Positions 6,868 through 13,637 of a stretch of DNA of 64,000 nt are shown here, one piece after another. The DNA is from Roseburia faecis. GTDB taxonomy: Bacteria > Bacillota > Clostridia > Lachnospirales > Lachnospiraceae. The stretch is from positions 1 to 64,000 of the forward strand of contig NZ_CVRR01000019.1 of assembly GCF_001406815.1 (NCBI RefSeq), read 5' to 3'. How positions within the stretch are numbered: position 1 is the first letter of the stretch; the number at the start of each line of letters is the position of its first letter. The translations under genes were made by a program, and so were the position numbers. The notes under the pieces are model-generated. The model made no database searches, had not been told where the DNA came from, and worked only from the letters and a program-made list of their open reading frames with translations.

Positions 6868-8313
6868 ATGAAAAATAAATTTATAACAACAGTGGTTGCG
6901 ACAGCATTGGCATTAACAATGACATTTTCATTGGCTAATGGAATGGATGTTAAAGCAGCAGAAATCACAGAGGATTCTTTAGTCGCAGCAGAAGATACTA
7001 ATGTTGGAAATGAATCGGTGGATATCCAGCAACAGGAACCTGTAGAAATTTCAGAATTGGAAACAACCGAAAATAATGACTTATCGAAATCGTCAGAAAG
7101 TATTACAGTAGATGAAAGTATTGCAGAGGATATTTTGGCTACACAAGCTGATACTGCGGTTGTAGTCGGTACGGTTAGTGACTATTTGACAGCAAAGGGC
7201 GATGCAAAACTTTATAATATTAATTTGCCAGCAGGGGTATATTTGCAAGCACAGTTAACAACGCCTGCTAATGCAGATTTGGATTACGATTTGTATTTAT
7301 TGGATGCAGAAGGCAATATTTTAACGGGCTCAGATTATTATACTTATATTAATGGCACCGCAGGTACATTGCCGGAAGCGTTAGGCTATATAACATCAGG
7401 TGATACAGCAACATATTATTTGTATGTATTAGCATCTGAGGGCGGAAGTGTAAGTGAATCATTCACATTGGATTATTCAGTAAGTACAGCGTGTGATTCT
7501 TATGAGATTGACGAGTCTGTAAGACAGGCATTAGCATTTACATATGGAGCAGGAGGGGCTTATATTGAATCAAGAAATTTAAGTTCTCCGATTGATAATG
7601 ATTGGTATGTAATTACAGTGCCAAGCAGTAGAATTTATGACAAATTAAAAATTTCTGCTACTACAGCTTCAACAAATACCTGTTCTGTAGAAGTATATCA
7701 GAATGTTGCATCAGAAGGGTATCAAATGAAACGAGTAGGCAGCGGAAACACTATTTCTGTTTCGTCAGGAAAATATTATATTAGAGTTTCCAATGCAAAA
7801 ACTATGGAGAATTTTGATGATTTGGACATTCAGAATTATAAATTGTCTATTACTCCTATTTTGAAGGCTACAGGTATTGTTATAACTGATCTTAAAGGTT
7901 CAGAAGGGTTAAATAAGGTTGTTAATTATCCTGGATATGGAGCACATTTCAGAACGCAGGGATCTGGAACATTAACTGTTTATGGAGTGCTGACAGCAAC
8001 AGACAGTTCGACGGGTGTAACGTATGCAGTTGGGGGAGAGCAGATTAACGGATTATATTATAGTCCGGCATGGGAGGCTAATAATACCTCTGCGAATGCA
8101 ATAAGGCGAGGTACAGGTACTACAGACTCAAGTGGTAAATTTGAAATTGATATTTCTTTACCACCTGGAATTGGTGTATATTCGTATTATGGTTCAACAT
8201 CCACTCATTATTTTGATATATGTGGAGTTTCTGTATCGCCAAGTGATGATAGTAGCATAAGTGCTTCAGAGACTATTTTCCATTTGGCATATACTATGTA
8301 TCATCCGTTTTAA
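6868..8313 (+). CDS. Secreted multi-domain protein with PPC-like beta domains
   Basis: A 481-residue exported protein. The signal peptide MKNKFITTVV has a hydrophobic core and ends near VKAAE at about residue 32. An acidic Glu/Ser/Thr linker follows to about residue 95. Two repeats then resemble bacterial pre-peptidase C-terminal (PPC) beta-sandwiches. They have the pattern of a polar strand, YDLYLLDAEGN, and a Tyr-rich closing strand (TYYLYVLAS; KYYIRVSNA). The last 130 residues form another beta-rich segment. No protease or LPXTG anchor is seen. The ribosome site is GAAAGGCGGG. It follows agrD2 by 63 bp and may be controlled with it. Confidence 0.65.
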   Translation: MKNKFITTVVATALALTMTFSLANGMDVKAAEITEDSLVAAEDTNVGNESVDIQQQEPVEISELETTENNDLSKSSESITVDESIAEDILATQADTAVVVGTVSDYLTAKGDAKLYNINLPAGVYLQAQLTTPANADLDYDLYLLDAEGNILTGSDYYTYINGTAGTLPEALGYITSGDTATYYLYVLASEGGSVSESFTLDYSVSTACDSYEIDESVRQALAFTYGAGGAYIESRNLSSPIDNDWYVITVPSSRIYDKLKISATTASTNTCSVEVYQNVASEGYQMKRVGSGNTISVSSGKYYIRVSNAKTMENFDDLDIQNYKLSITPILKATGIVITDLKGSEGLNKVVNYPGYGAHFRTQGSGTLTVYGVLTATDSSTGVTYAVGGEQINGLYYSPAWEANNTSANAIRRGTGTTDSSGKFEIDISLPPGIGVYSYYGSTSTHYFDICGVSVSPSDDSSISASETIFHLAYTMYHPF

Positions 8314-8343
8314 TGTGTAAATTGTAACTAAGAAAATATAAAA

Positions 8344-8377
8344 ATAGGTTGTCACACGATTTGGTGTGTCAACCTAT
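8344..8377. promoter_or_regulatory. Strong hairpin between two accessory genes
   Basis: ATAGGTTGTCACAC (8344-8357) pairs with GTGTGTCAACCTAT (8364-8377), 13 of 14 bases, around a 6-nt loop. No T run follows, so it is not a classical terminator. It lies 24 bp before the next start and could be an attenuator, a processing site or a protein-binding palindrome. Confidence 0.5.
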
Positions 8378-8401
8378 TATGCAAAATACAGGAGGGTTAA
8401 A

Positions 8402-9334
8402 ATGAAGATAGCTACCCAACATTATCAGGACAGCGTGATCACTCCGTATGGTAATAATCACTGGAATGGAAAAGAGAAAATTGATATTTCTAAGGAAAAA
8501 GATGATGCGGTTATTCTGGAAATAAGTGCAAAAGGTAAAAGAGCAATACAGCTAAAAGAGAAAAACGAATTTGAGCAGAATATTGTTCAAGTGGATAAAA
8601 GTGCAGATGATTTACCAGCATATTCAGGAATGTATGATGTTGACAAGACGATATCGTCTTCTCTTGAAAATTGTAGCAAAGAGGAACAGGGATTTGTATA
8701 TGATATTATCCGCGAAAATTTTCTTATTGGAAATGGCAGCTCTGTGAGTGAGGAGGAGCGTCAGGCTAATATATCATTAGGAATGAAAAAAGCGGAATAT
8801 GCTGCAAATAATTTTATATCAGAAGATAAAAAAAGTTCCTTTTTGGATGCAATGGAATCTATAGCAAAGCTGGCAAGTGCCGGAAAGATGAATGCAGATG
8901 GAAATATGGATTACGGGGTAAAAAAAGGAAATTATTTAGGACATGGTAGTAATCTTGTTTACACTACAGATGGTCTTGATATGATGAGGTCAATGGATTC
9001 AGGTGCATATGATGAATATCAAAGGATCAGTAGAGAAAGTAGTAATTCTGATAGACAGCTTAACACTTTAAAATACTTGACAAATTGGTATTCTAATGCT
9101 GTAACGAAAAATCCGCATATGGTAGAGAAATATGAAGCTAAATCGGATGAGTATATTGAAAAAAATGTAAAAAATCAAAAAGTAGATTCAATTTTTTCGG
9201 ATTTGAAAACAGAAAGTAAGTCTGCTTTTATTGAAAGTTTGAAAGCATTTCAAGCACAGAATCCTAATTTCTTATCCAATATCGTTAATAAGGAATTGTC
9301 AAGAAAGTATTGGGCATATGGTATTATCGCCTAA
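8402..9334 (+). CDS. Hypothetical protein, 310 aa
   Basis: Unrecognised soluble protein. The ATG at 8402 follows CAGGAGGGTTAAA, so the earlier in-frame start inside the hairpin region is rejected. The N-terminus is polar (MKIATQHYQDSVITPYGNN). The middle is rich in Lys, Glu, Asn and Ser and mostly helical. No signal peptide, membrane helix or catalytic motif is seen. The style resembles the proteins at 2070-3251. It overlaps a small downstream frame by up to 17 bp. A function is not assigned. Confidence 0.6.
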   Translation: MKIATQHYQDSVITPYGNNHWNGKEKIDISKEKDDAVILEISAKGKRAIQLKEKNEFEQNIVQVDKSADDLPAYSGMYDVDKTISSSLENCSKEEQGFVYDIIRENFLIGNGSSVSEEERQANISLGMKKAEYAANNFISEDKKSSFLDAMESIAKLASAGKMNADGNMDYGVKKGNYLGHGSNLVYTTDGLDMMRSMDSGAYDEYQRISRESSNSDRQLNTLKYLTNWYSNAVTKNPHMVEKYEAKSDEYIEKNVKNQKVDSIFSDLKTESKSAFIESLKAFQAQNPNFLSNIVNKELSRKYWAYGIIA

Positions 9335-9353
9335 GGGTGAGGATAAATATGAG

Positions 9354-9551
9354 ATGAAGTATGTTCCGGAAGATTTTGACAGGTATGATCAAGGATTTTT
9401 TGGAAGAGCGAAACCAGAATATATTATTGTTAAGGGAGAGTGTTTGGAAAAATTAAAACAGCAAGGGTATGAAATGGACTGTTGGCAAAAAGGTATTCCG
9501 TTGGCGATAAATAATAAACATCCTGATAGCATAAAATTAAAGGGATTTTGA
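9354..9551 (+). CDS. Small hypothetical protein, about 65 aa
   Basis: The frame is open from 9318, but GGTGAGGATAAATATGAG supports the ATG at 9354. The product is about 65 residues, charged and soluble (KYVPEDFDRYDQGFFGRAKPE), and no family is recognised. The stop is at 9551. It follows the 310-residue hypothetical gene with 19 bp between stop and start, so the two are probably one transcript. If the start at 9318 is used the protein is 77 residues and overlaps its neighbour. Confidence 0.45.
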   Translation: MKYVPEDFDRYDQGFFGRAKPEYIIVKGECLEKLKQQGYEMDCWQKGIPLAINNKHPDSIKLKGF

Positions 9552-9655
9552 CAGAATATGCAAAGTATTACATGAAAATGTCAAAGGATTACAGTTTCCT
9601 AAAACCCATAATAATTTCTGATATAATGCGATAAGTCAGAAAGGATGATGGGGCT

Positions 9656-10000
9656 ATGGGGAAAAGAGAGCACATATACAAAATTATTGCAGAGAATATC
9701 AGAAAAGAACGAAGAAGGCTTGGAATTACGCAGGCAGAGCTTGCAGAACGGGCGGATGTATCATTGGATACTATCAAAAGTGTTGAAAATGGCAGAAGGG
9801 CAATGAGTCTTGATACATATTTGAATATTGTTCATGCATTGGAGTCATCGCCTACGGTTCTGATGAGCCAGCAGCACCCAGAAAAACACATTGAGCGTTT
9901 TGCATTTATGATGAATCAGTGTGACGAAAGAGAAATAGAATTTGCATTACATATGATTGAACAAATATTAAGAGGACAGGAAGATTATCTGAGTGAATAG
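9656..10000 (+). CDS. XRE-family helix-turn-helix regulator
   Basis: A 114-residue DNA-binding protein. Residues about 12-66 are a Cro/CI-type HTH (LGITQAELAERADVSLDTIKSVENGRR). A short helical C-terminal region (ALHMIEQILRGQEDY) probably dimerises. AAGGATGATGGGG lies before the ATG, and TATAAT at 9622-9627 is a candidate -10. It converges with the minus-strand mini-gene just downstream. Its target is unknown; it may control the hypothetical genes to its left or itself. Confidence 0.8.
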   Translation: MGKREHIYKIIAENIRKERRRLGITQAELAERADVSLDTIKSVENGRRAMSLDTYLNIVHALESSPTVLMSQQHPEKHIERFAFMMNQCDEREIEFALHMIEQILRGQEDYLSE

Positions 10001-10024
10001 ACGGGTAGTTATCCTGTCCTTTGT

Positions 10025-10258
10025 CTATGACTCTTTTGCAAATTTTTCAGCGAGATGGTATATGATTTCTTCAATGGTGGGAGTTTCATTTTCACATGGA
10101 AAGTCTGTCCAGAAGCGTTGCATTTGTGGATCAGGGCTTTTTAAAGCAATAGAAACTGCCCACCCAATTTCCTGTTGGACTTCTTCTTTTGTGATTCCTT
10201 CTTTTTCGGCAATGATTTTCAAATATTTATCAACAGAGTATGTGTTTTTATCATTCAT
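10025..10258 (-). CDS. Spo0A C-terminal-like mini-protein, 77 aa
   Basis: A 77-residue acidic protein with no signal or membrane segment. The segment IAEKEGITKEEVQQEIGWAV can be aligned by eye with the Spo0A DNA-binding helices ([20 protein letters not shown], present in this window near 63898). It has the same hydrophobic spacing but different charges. Small Spo0A-C-like proteins are common on clostridial accessory DNA. The tail TPTIEEIIYHLAEKFAKES is helical. It could bind DNA weakly or interfere with Spo0A-type dimers; this is inference. It converges with the XRE gene and diverges from the next one. Confidence 0.5.
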   Translation of the reverse strand: MNDKNTYSVDKYLKIIAEKEGITKEEVQQEIGWAVSIALKSPDPQMQRFWTDFPCENETPTIEEIIYHLAEKFAKES

Positions 10259-10506
10259 AGTGTTGTTGTGAATCCTTTCTGAAAAGGGTATCTGCGGGCA
10301 AATTGTCAGGTGATTGAATTGTCCCGGTTGAATACCATAAAAGTAAAACAGATAATCCGTTCTATATTACATAATAACCTTGAGAGCTGTTTTCTATGCA
10401 GATTATGGCTATTTTCTATTCTATCATATACATACAGTATGGTGCATACACACACCATATCATTATAGGACACTCTTGCGTAGAATACAAGGAGGAGGTC
10501 TTTGTA
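10259..10506. promoter_or_regulatory. Divergent intergenic region with candidate operator
   Basis: This separates the minus-strand mini-gene from a plus-strand Cro-like gene. TATGGTG (10438-10444) and CACCATA (10453-10459) form a 7-bp inverted repeat about 50 bp before the plus-strand start, a plausible site for a Cro-like dimer. The ribosome site AAGGAGGAGG precedes 10507. The rest shows nothing recognisable. Confidence 0.4.
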
Positions 10507-10719
10507 ATGATAGTATATGACAGGTTATGGATTACACTCAAGAAGAAAAATATTAGCCAGTATGCACTAATTAAAGATTATGGAATAGATAAAGCACAGT
10601 TACAGCGATTGCGAAAGAATATGGTCGTAAAAACGGTAATCCTAAACAGATTATGTTCCATACTTGATTGTAAGATAGAGGACATCATGGAGTTTGTGCC
10701 GGATGAGGATATTAAGTAA
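10507..10719 (+). CDS. Cro/CI-type HTH regulator, 70 aa
   Basis: A single-domain helix-turn-helix protein. The sequence MIVYDRLWITLKKKNISQYALIKDYGIDKAQLQRLR, read as two adjoining segments, is typical of the small HTH family found on clostridial mobile elements. The tail CKIEDIMEFVPDEDI closes the fold. The ATG at 10507 follows AAGGAGGAGG by 9 bp and is preferred over a long upstream extension. A perfect terminator begins at its stop codon, so it is a single-gene unit. Likely autoregulated through the inverted repeat at 10438-10459. Confidence 0.75.
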   Translation: MIVYDRLWITLKKKNISQYALIKDYGIDKAQLQRLRKNMVVKTVILNRLCSILDCKIEDIMEFVPDEDIK

Positions 10720-10764
10720 AGAGATATTTCCAAAATGTAATGGTTTGGAAATATCTCTTTTTTT
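10720..10764 (+). terminator. Rho-independent terminator
   Basis: AGAGATATTTCCAAA (10720-10734) pairs exactly with TTTGGAAATATCTCT (10744-10758), followed by a T run to 10764. It starts one base after the stop of the HTH gene. Confidence 0.9.
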
Positions 10765-10909
10765 AATCCGCAAATATTTATATTCTTGGTATTAAGGTGT
10801 ACAATATTCCACCTGAAATAGCTGGTTTAGTCACTCTTACAAAAGATTCGCTTACGGTACAATGAATACAGCTTAAGCAAATATATAAGGTGCCGGAAAA
10901 GAGTGGAAG

Positions 10910-11233
10910 GTGTACTACGATATTGTTAATAGTGGAGAAAGAATAAAAGAGTTGCGTGCGGCAAGAAGAATGACAAGACAGCAGCTTGCCGAGCAGATTG
11001 GATTGTCAGTGGATGCTCTGCGGAAAATTGAAGCTGGTGTAAATGGAGCAAAAATAGATACGCTGATTAGTATTGCTGAATTGTTTCATATAACGTTGGA
11101 TTATCTTGTGTGTGGGTGTGAAAGAAAGGCAGAAGTCGATGATCTGCTGGTTGGTCTGAAGGAGAAGGAAGTACAGTTTATCCGGAATATGGTATTAAAT
11201 GCCGTTGACAATATGAAACTTCTGACAGAATAA
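10910..11233 (+). CDS. XRE-family helix-turn-helix regulator
   Basis: A 107-residue regulator with a GTG start. Residues about 8-62 form the HTH (MTRQQLAEQIGLSVDALRKIEAG), followed by a conserved FHITLDYLVCG segment that is typical of clostridial mobile-element repressors. The C-terminal tail (KEVQFIRNMVLNAVDNMKLL) is helical and probably a dimer interface. A terminator follows at once. It stands just left of the structured RNA and recombinase module and may be the repressor of that element. Confidence 0.75.
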   Translation: MYYDIVNSGERIKELRAARRMTRQQLAEQIGLSVDALRKIEAGVNGAKIDTLISIAELFHITLDYLVCGCERKAEVDDLLVGLKEKEVQFIRNMVLNAVDNMKLLTE

Positions 11234-11236
11234 AAA

Positions 11237-11277
11237 AGTCGGATTGCATTTTGGATGATGCAGTCCGGCTTTTTTTA
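11237..11277 (+). terminator. Rho-independent terminator
   Basis: AGTCGGATTGCAT (11237-11249) pairs with ATGCAGTCCGGCT (11258-11270), all 13 positions counting G-T pairs. Seven Ts follow. Confidence 0.85.
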
Positions 11278-11322
11278 TAAGGATTTGGAACAGGTGGGAG
11301 TGTTACTCTTAGTTCAAAAGAG

Positions 11323-11773
11323 TGTCGGTTACTGTAGAAGATGCGTGGTGTCAGTTATACTCTGTTCAGGTTCTGAGAAAAGAACCGTTGAATATTGAAA
11401 ACAGAATAGGACACGCATATCCCACGAGCTTATATCGCCTTGTCTATGACAGGGTGGCAGAATCCCATTTCGTGCGATGACTATCCTCAGAGCTGTAGCC
11501 GATTATGAGAAACGTAACAGCAGGAGCCTTTAAGGATAAGAGCAGAGGGTTGTGCCTACCGGGTTAGCAGCCGGAGGTAATGAGATAATAAGTGCACCTG
11601 AATTTCAGCAAAACGCATTTTCAGAGAGTGGCTACTTTCGTAAGTCCAGATGGGCAGGAAACTACGAAGTGTTTGTGGCTGGCAAAGGATATGTTACCCG
11701 ATACGGGGATGGTTAAGAAACCGGGAAGATAGTATTTTATCTTCCCACACAAACTGATTTATGGTCACCGACA
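11323..11773 (+). ncRNA. Candidate large structured RNA, class not identified
   Basis: The 600 bp between 11278 and 11884 has no coding frame but dense structure. A long-range helix closes it: TGTCGGTTACT (11323-11333) with GGTCACCGACA (11763-11773), 10 of 11 positions. Inside are several local hairpins: GGTTCT/AGAACC (11369-11386), CCTTGTC/GACAGGG (11438-11454), CCTaCCGG/CCGGAGG (11555-11577), ACTT/AAGT (11634-11645), CCCG/CGGG (11697-11707) and GGGAAGATA/TATCTTCCC (11723-11746). A hairpin at 11305-11323 lies just outside. It has no group II domain V, tmRNA or RNase P signature that I can see. Candidates include large phage and element RNAs of the ROOL/GOLLD kind, or a new class. It may be the 5' leader of the element genes that begin at 11885. 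Confidence 0.6.
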
Positions 11774-11884
11774 GAAAAGAAATGTTTAGGTGTGATGGTG
11801 TGGAGAGTACAGATAAGTCAGCTTATGTGAGGAGATAAAGTGCGCACAGTATCAAATCAATATTATTTATAAGGAGATTTTAAG

Positions 11885-12307
11885 ATGGAAAGAGCAATTA
11901 TATATTATGCAAAAACAGGATTAGAGGCTACAGATCATTTTGTGCCGAAGTTGCTTGAAAAGTATTGTCAGGATAATGGCTATGAAATTGTAGCTATGCT
12001 TTCAGAGCCTGCTTCTACAGAAGGAGTTTCATTTCCGATGAAATATGCCATTATTGGTTTAAATATGGAAGAAGATGTTAATACAATCATAACACTTTCA
12101 AAGGATATGATTGGTGCAACAGATGAGACCGTTATTGATACACTTGGAAAACTCAGCGAATATGATATCTATGTGGAGGATATTAATGGAGAACTTGAAG
12201 AGTGTTATGAGATGATGTACAAAGAGCCTGTTCAGGAAAGTGATATAAGAGGGCTGGTGCTTGATACGGTATCAAAGTTCTATCATAACATCAGGGACGG
12301 CAGATAG
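11885..12307 (+). CDS. Resolvase-fold-like element protein without catalytic Ser, 140 aa
   Basis: First protein gene after the structured RNA, with AAGGAGA 8 bp before the ATG. The N-terminal pattern RAIIYYAKTGLEATDHFVPKL followed by GYEIVAMLSEPAS follows the beta-alpha-beta opening of serine resolvase catalytic domains. However, the position of the nucleophilic Ser is occupied by other residues (AKTG). The C-terminal half is acidic and helical. It may be a recombination accessory or directionality protein, but this is inferred from fold-like pattern and context only. It is 8 bp upstream of a second protein of the same style. Confidence 0.5.
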   Translation: MERAIIYYAKTGLEATDHFVPKLLEKYCQDNGYEIVAMLSEPASTEGVSFPMKYAIIGLNMEEDVNTIITLSKDMIGATDETVIDTLGKLSEYDIYVEDINGELEECYEMMYKEPVQESDIRGLVLDTVSKFYHNIRDGR

Positions 12308-12315
12308 GAGGCAAT

Positions 12316-12636
12316 ATGCAGGATTCCAAAGAAAAGCAGTGTCTGATATTTGTAAGGAATAATGCAAATGATACAGCTGACCGTATCGAGGCATATGCAA
12401 AAAAGTCCGGCATGGAAGTTGTTGAGACAGTTTTCAATACAGATAAAAAAGCGGTTGAACGATTAAGATATTATATTGAAAGAGATGCCATTATCTGTGT
12501 GCTAGTAAGAGATGTGGTAGACATTTCAATGGAACTTAATGAGATTAAAGCTGTAATGACACTTGCAGCGGAACATGGAATCAGTATTAATGCAGAGAGC
12601 AGGGGCTATGAACCTGCTCTCATTTCTTTTGAATGA
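12316..12636 (+). CDS. Resolvase-fold-like element protein, 106 aa
   Basis: A small soluble protein whose opening CLIFVRNNANDTADRIEAYA, followed by GMEVVETVF, resembles the first beta-alpha-beta unit of serine recombinases. Again the active-site Ser region is replaced (VRNNAND). The rest (DAIICVLVRDVVDISMELNEI) mimics the second strand and long helix of that fold. It appears paralogous in layout to the protein just upstream. The ribosome site is TAGGAGGC. The stop is 1 bp before the next start, which indicates coupled translation. Confidence 0.5.
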   Translation: MQDSKEKQCLIFVRNNANDTADRIEAYAKKSGMEVVETVFNTDKKAVERLRYYIERDAIICVLVRDVVDISMELNEIKAVMTLAAEHGISINAESRGYEPALISFE

Positions 12637-12637
12637 T

Positions 12638-12775
12638 ATGACAGAAGAAAATAGAAAATTAAAACTGATTATATTTCCGGGCGAAACAGTAGTGATTGAT
12701 GAATATGGGAAACGGATTGTTGCCTGTCCGACAGAGGATGAGGCAGAAGAATATATCAGGGAACAGGAGGAATGA
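12638..12775 (+). CDS. Small acidic protein, candidate antitoxin
   Basis: A 45-residue protein, MTEENRKLKLIIFPGET onward, with a beta-rich start and an acidic helical tail (PTEDEAEEYIREQEE). The ATG at 12638 follows the previous stop by one base. It ends 5 bp before the PemK/MazF-like toxin gene, the usual place of an antitoxin. It is shorter than typical MazE proteins and has no clear DNA-binding domain, so antitoxin function is inferred from position. Confidence 0.4.
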   Translation: MTEENRKLKLIIFPGETVVIDEYGKRIVACPTEDEAEEYIREQEE

Positions 12776-12780
12776 CATAG

Positions 12781-13167
12781 ATGAAACTGAACAGGGGCGA
12801 TATTGTTATTGCAAATCTGGAGTCAGTAAGTAAAGGGAGCATTCAGAAGTATACAAGACCTTATATTATTATCTCAAATAACAAGGCAAATCAGTATTCA
12901 CCGGTTGTCACAGCAGTAGCCATGTCCACAAAAACATGGAAAAAGAAATATCTGCCAACCCACTGTCCAATACCGGCTGCAAAGGTAAAGGTTACTGACA
13001 CAGATTTTGAGGTATTTGACAGTATGGCATTATGTGAGCAGATTGTATCCATTGATGTAAATGTCCAGATTGAGAGGGTAGTTGCTTCAATTTCAGATAC
13101 GGAACTACTTGATAAGATTACTGAATGTGTAAAAATCCAGATTGGGGCATATGAAAAGTACAATTAA
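12781..13167 (+). CDS. PemK/MazF-family toxin-like endoribonuclease
   Basis: A 128-residue protein with the PemK/MazF core. It opens with LNRGDIVIANLE, and KYTRPYIIISNNKANQYSPVVTAV contains the conserved RP and N residues of the RNA-binding loop. A central strand is ALCEQIVSID, and the end is a helical segment. MazF enzymes are sequence-specific mRNA interferases. The nearest candidate antitoxin is the 45-residue protein just upstream. On a mobile element it may stabilise the insertion. Similar proteins are also seen without an antitoxin in clostridial elements. Confidence 0.8.
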   Translation: MKLNRGDIVIANLESVSKGSIQKYTRPYIIISNNKANQYSPVVTAVAMSTKTWKKKYLPTHCPIPAAKVKVTDTDFEVFDSMALCEQIVSIDVNVQIERVVASISDTELLDKITECVKIQIGAYEKYN

Positions 13168-13199
13168 ATATTTCCGGGGCATTTGCTCCGGGTTACATA

Positions 13200-13228
13200 G
13201 CCACCTGTATTTTATGGGTGGCATTTTT
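13200..13228 (+). terminator. Terminator or attenuator hairpin
   Basis: GCCACC (13200-13205) pairs with GGTGGC (13217-13222), followed by ATTTTT. It ends the toxin unit and lies 22 bp before the next start codon, so it may attenuate read-through into the recombinase genes. Confidence 0.6.
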
Positions 13229-13249
13229 ACTGAAAGGGGGATAGATTTT

Positions 13250-13498
13250 ATGACAGCAGAAGAATACAGAGCATTGCTTGATACTGATTTTAGTGATGTC
13301 AAGATTAATGAAATGCCCGATATGGCATCTTATCATGCTGATCTGAATGATACGATTGAAAAGAGACAGCAGAAGTTTATAAGAAAAGTTGGAAATCCCT
13401 ATATGATGAGAGTGGGGAAGATGAAAGTTAAAGTAAGCTTTGCCAATAATGGAGTTTCCATAGAAGAAGCTTTCAAGAATATGCTGCTTACAGTTTAG
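13250..13498 (+). CDS. Small element-encoded protein, 82 aa
   Basis: Start at ATG 13250 after GAAAGGGGG. The product (MTAEEYRALLDTDFSDVKIN at its start) is soluble. It has a short acidic N-terminus, a basic middle (EKRQQKFIRKVGNPY) and a closing segment (VSIEEAFKNMLLTV). Proteins of this type commonly precede large serine recombinases in clostridial integrative elements, but the function is not known. An imperfect hairpin separates it from the first recombinase. Confidence 0.6.
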   Translation: MTAEEYRALLDTDFSDVKINEMPDMASYHADLNDTIEKRQQKFIRKVGNPYMMRVGKMKVKVSFANNGVSIEEAFKNMLLTV

Positions 13499-13530
13499 AA
13501 TCTTTTTTCAGAATCATATGGAAAATGAAA

Positions 13531-13582
13531 GGGAGTTGTGCTATGATATGTTCAAGGACTAAATGAATATGGCATAACTTCC
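13531..13582 (+). promoter_or_regulatory. Imperfect inverted repeat before the recombinase genes
   Basis: Bases 13531-13545 (GGGAGTTGTGCTATG) pair with 13568-13582 (TATGGCATAACTTCC) over 15 positions, counting four G-T pairs. A T-rich stretch follows. It could be an attenuator for the recombinases. Large serine recombinase attachment sites are also imperfect inverted repeats next to the integrase gene, so an att site is an alternative. Confidence 0.4.
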
Positions 13583-13637
13583 TTTGATATTTTAGTTGGG
13601 TACATCTGACGTAGAATATTTAAAGGAGTGTTGCGAT

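Noticed and set aside
11281-11884. Group II intron, group I intron, tmRNA or RNase P RNA
   Set aside because: A GTGCG string occurs, but no domain V-like hairpin, no intron-encoded protein and no conserved tmRNA or RNase P core could be recognised.
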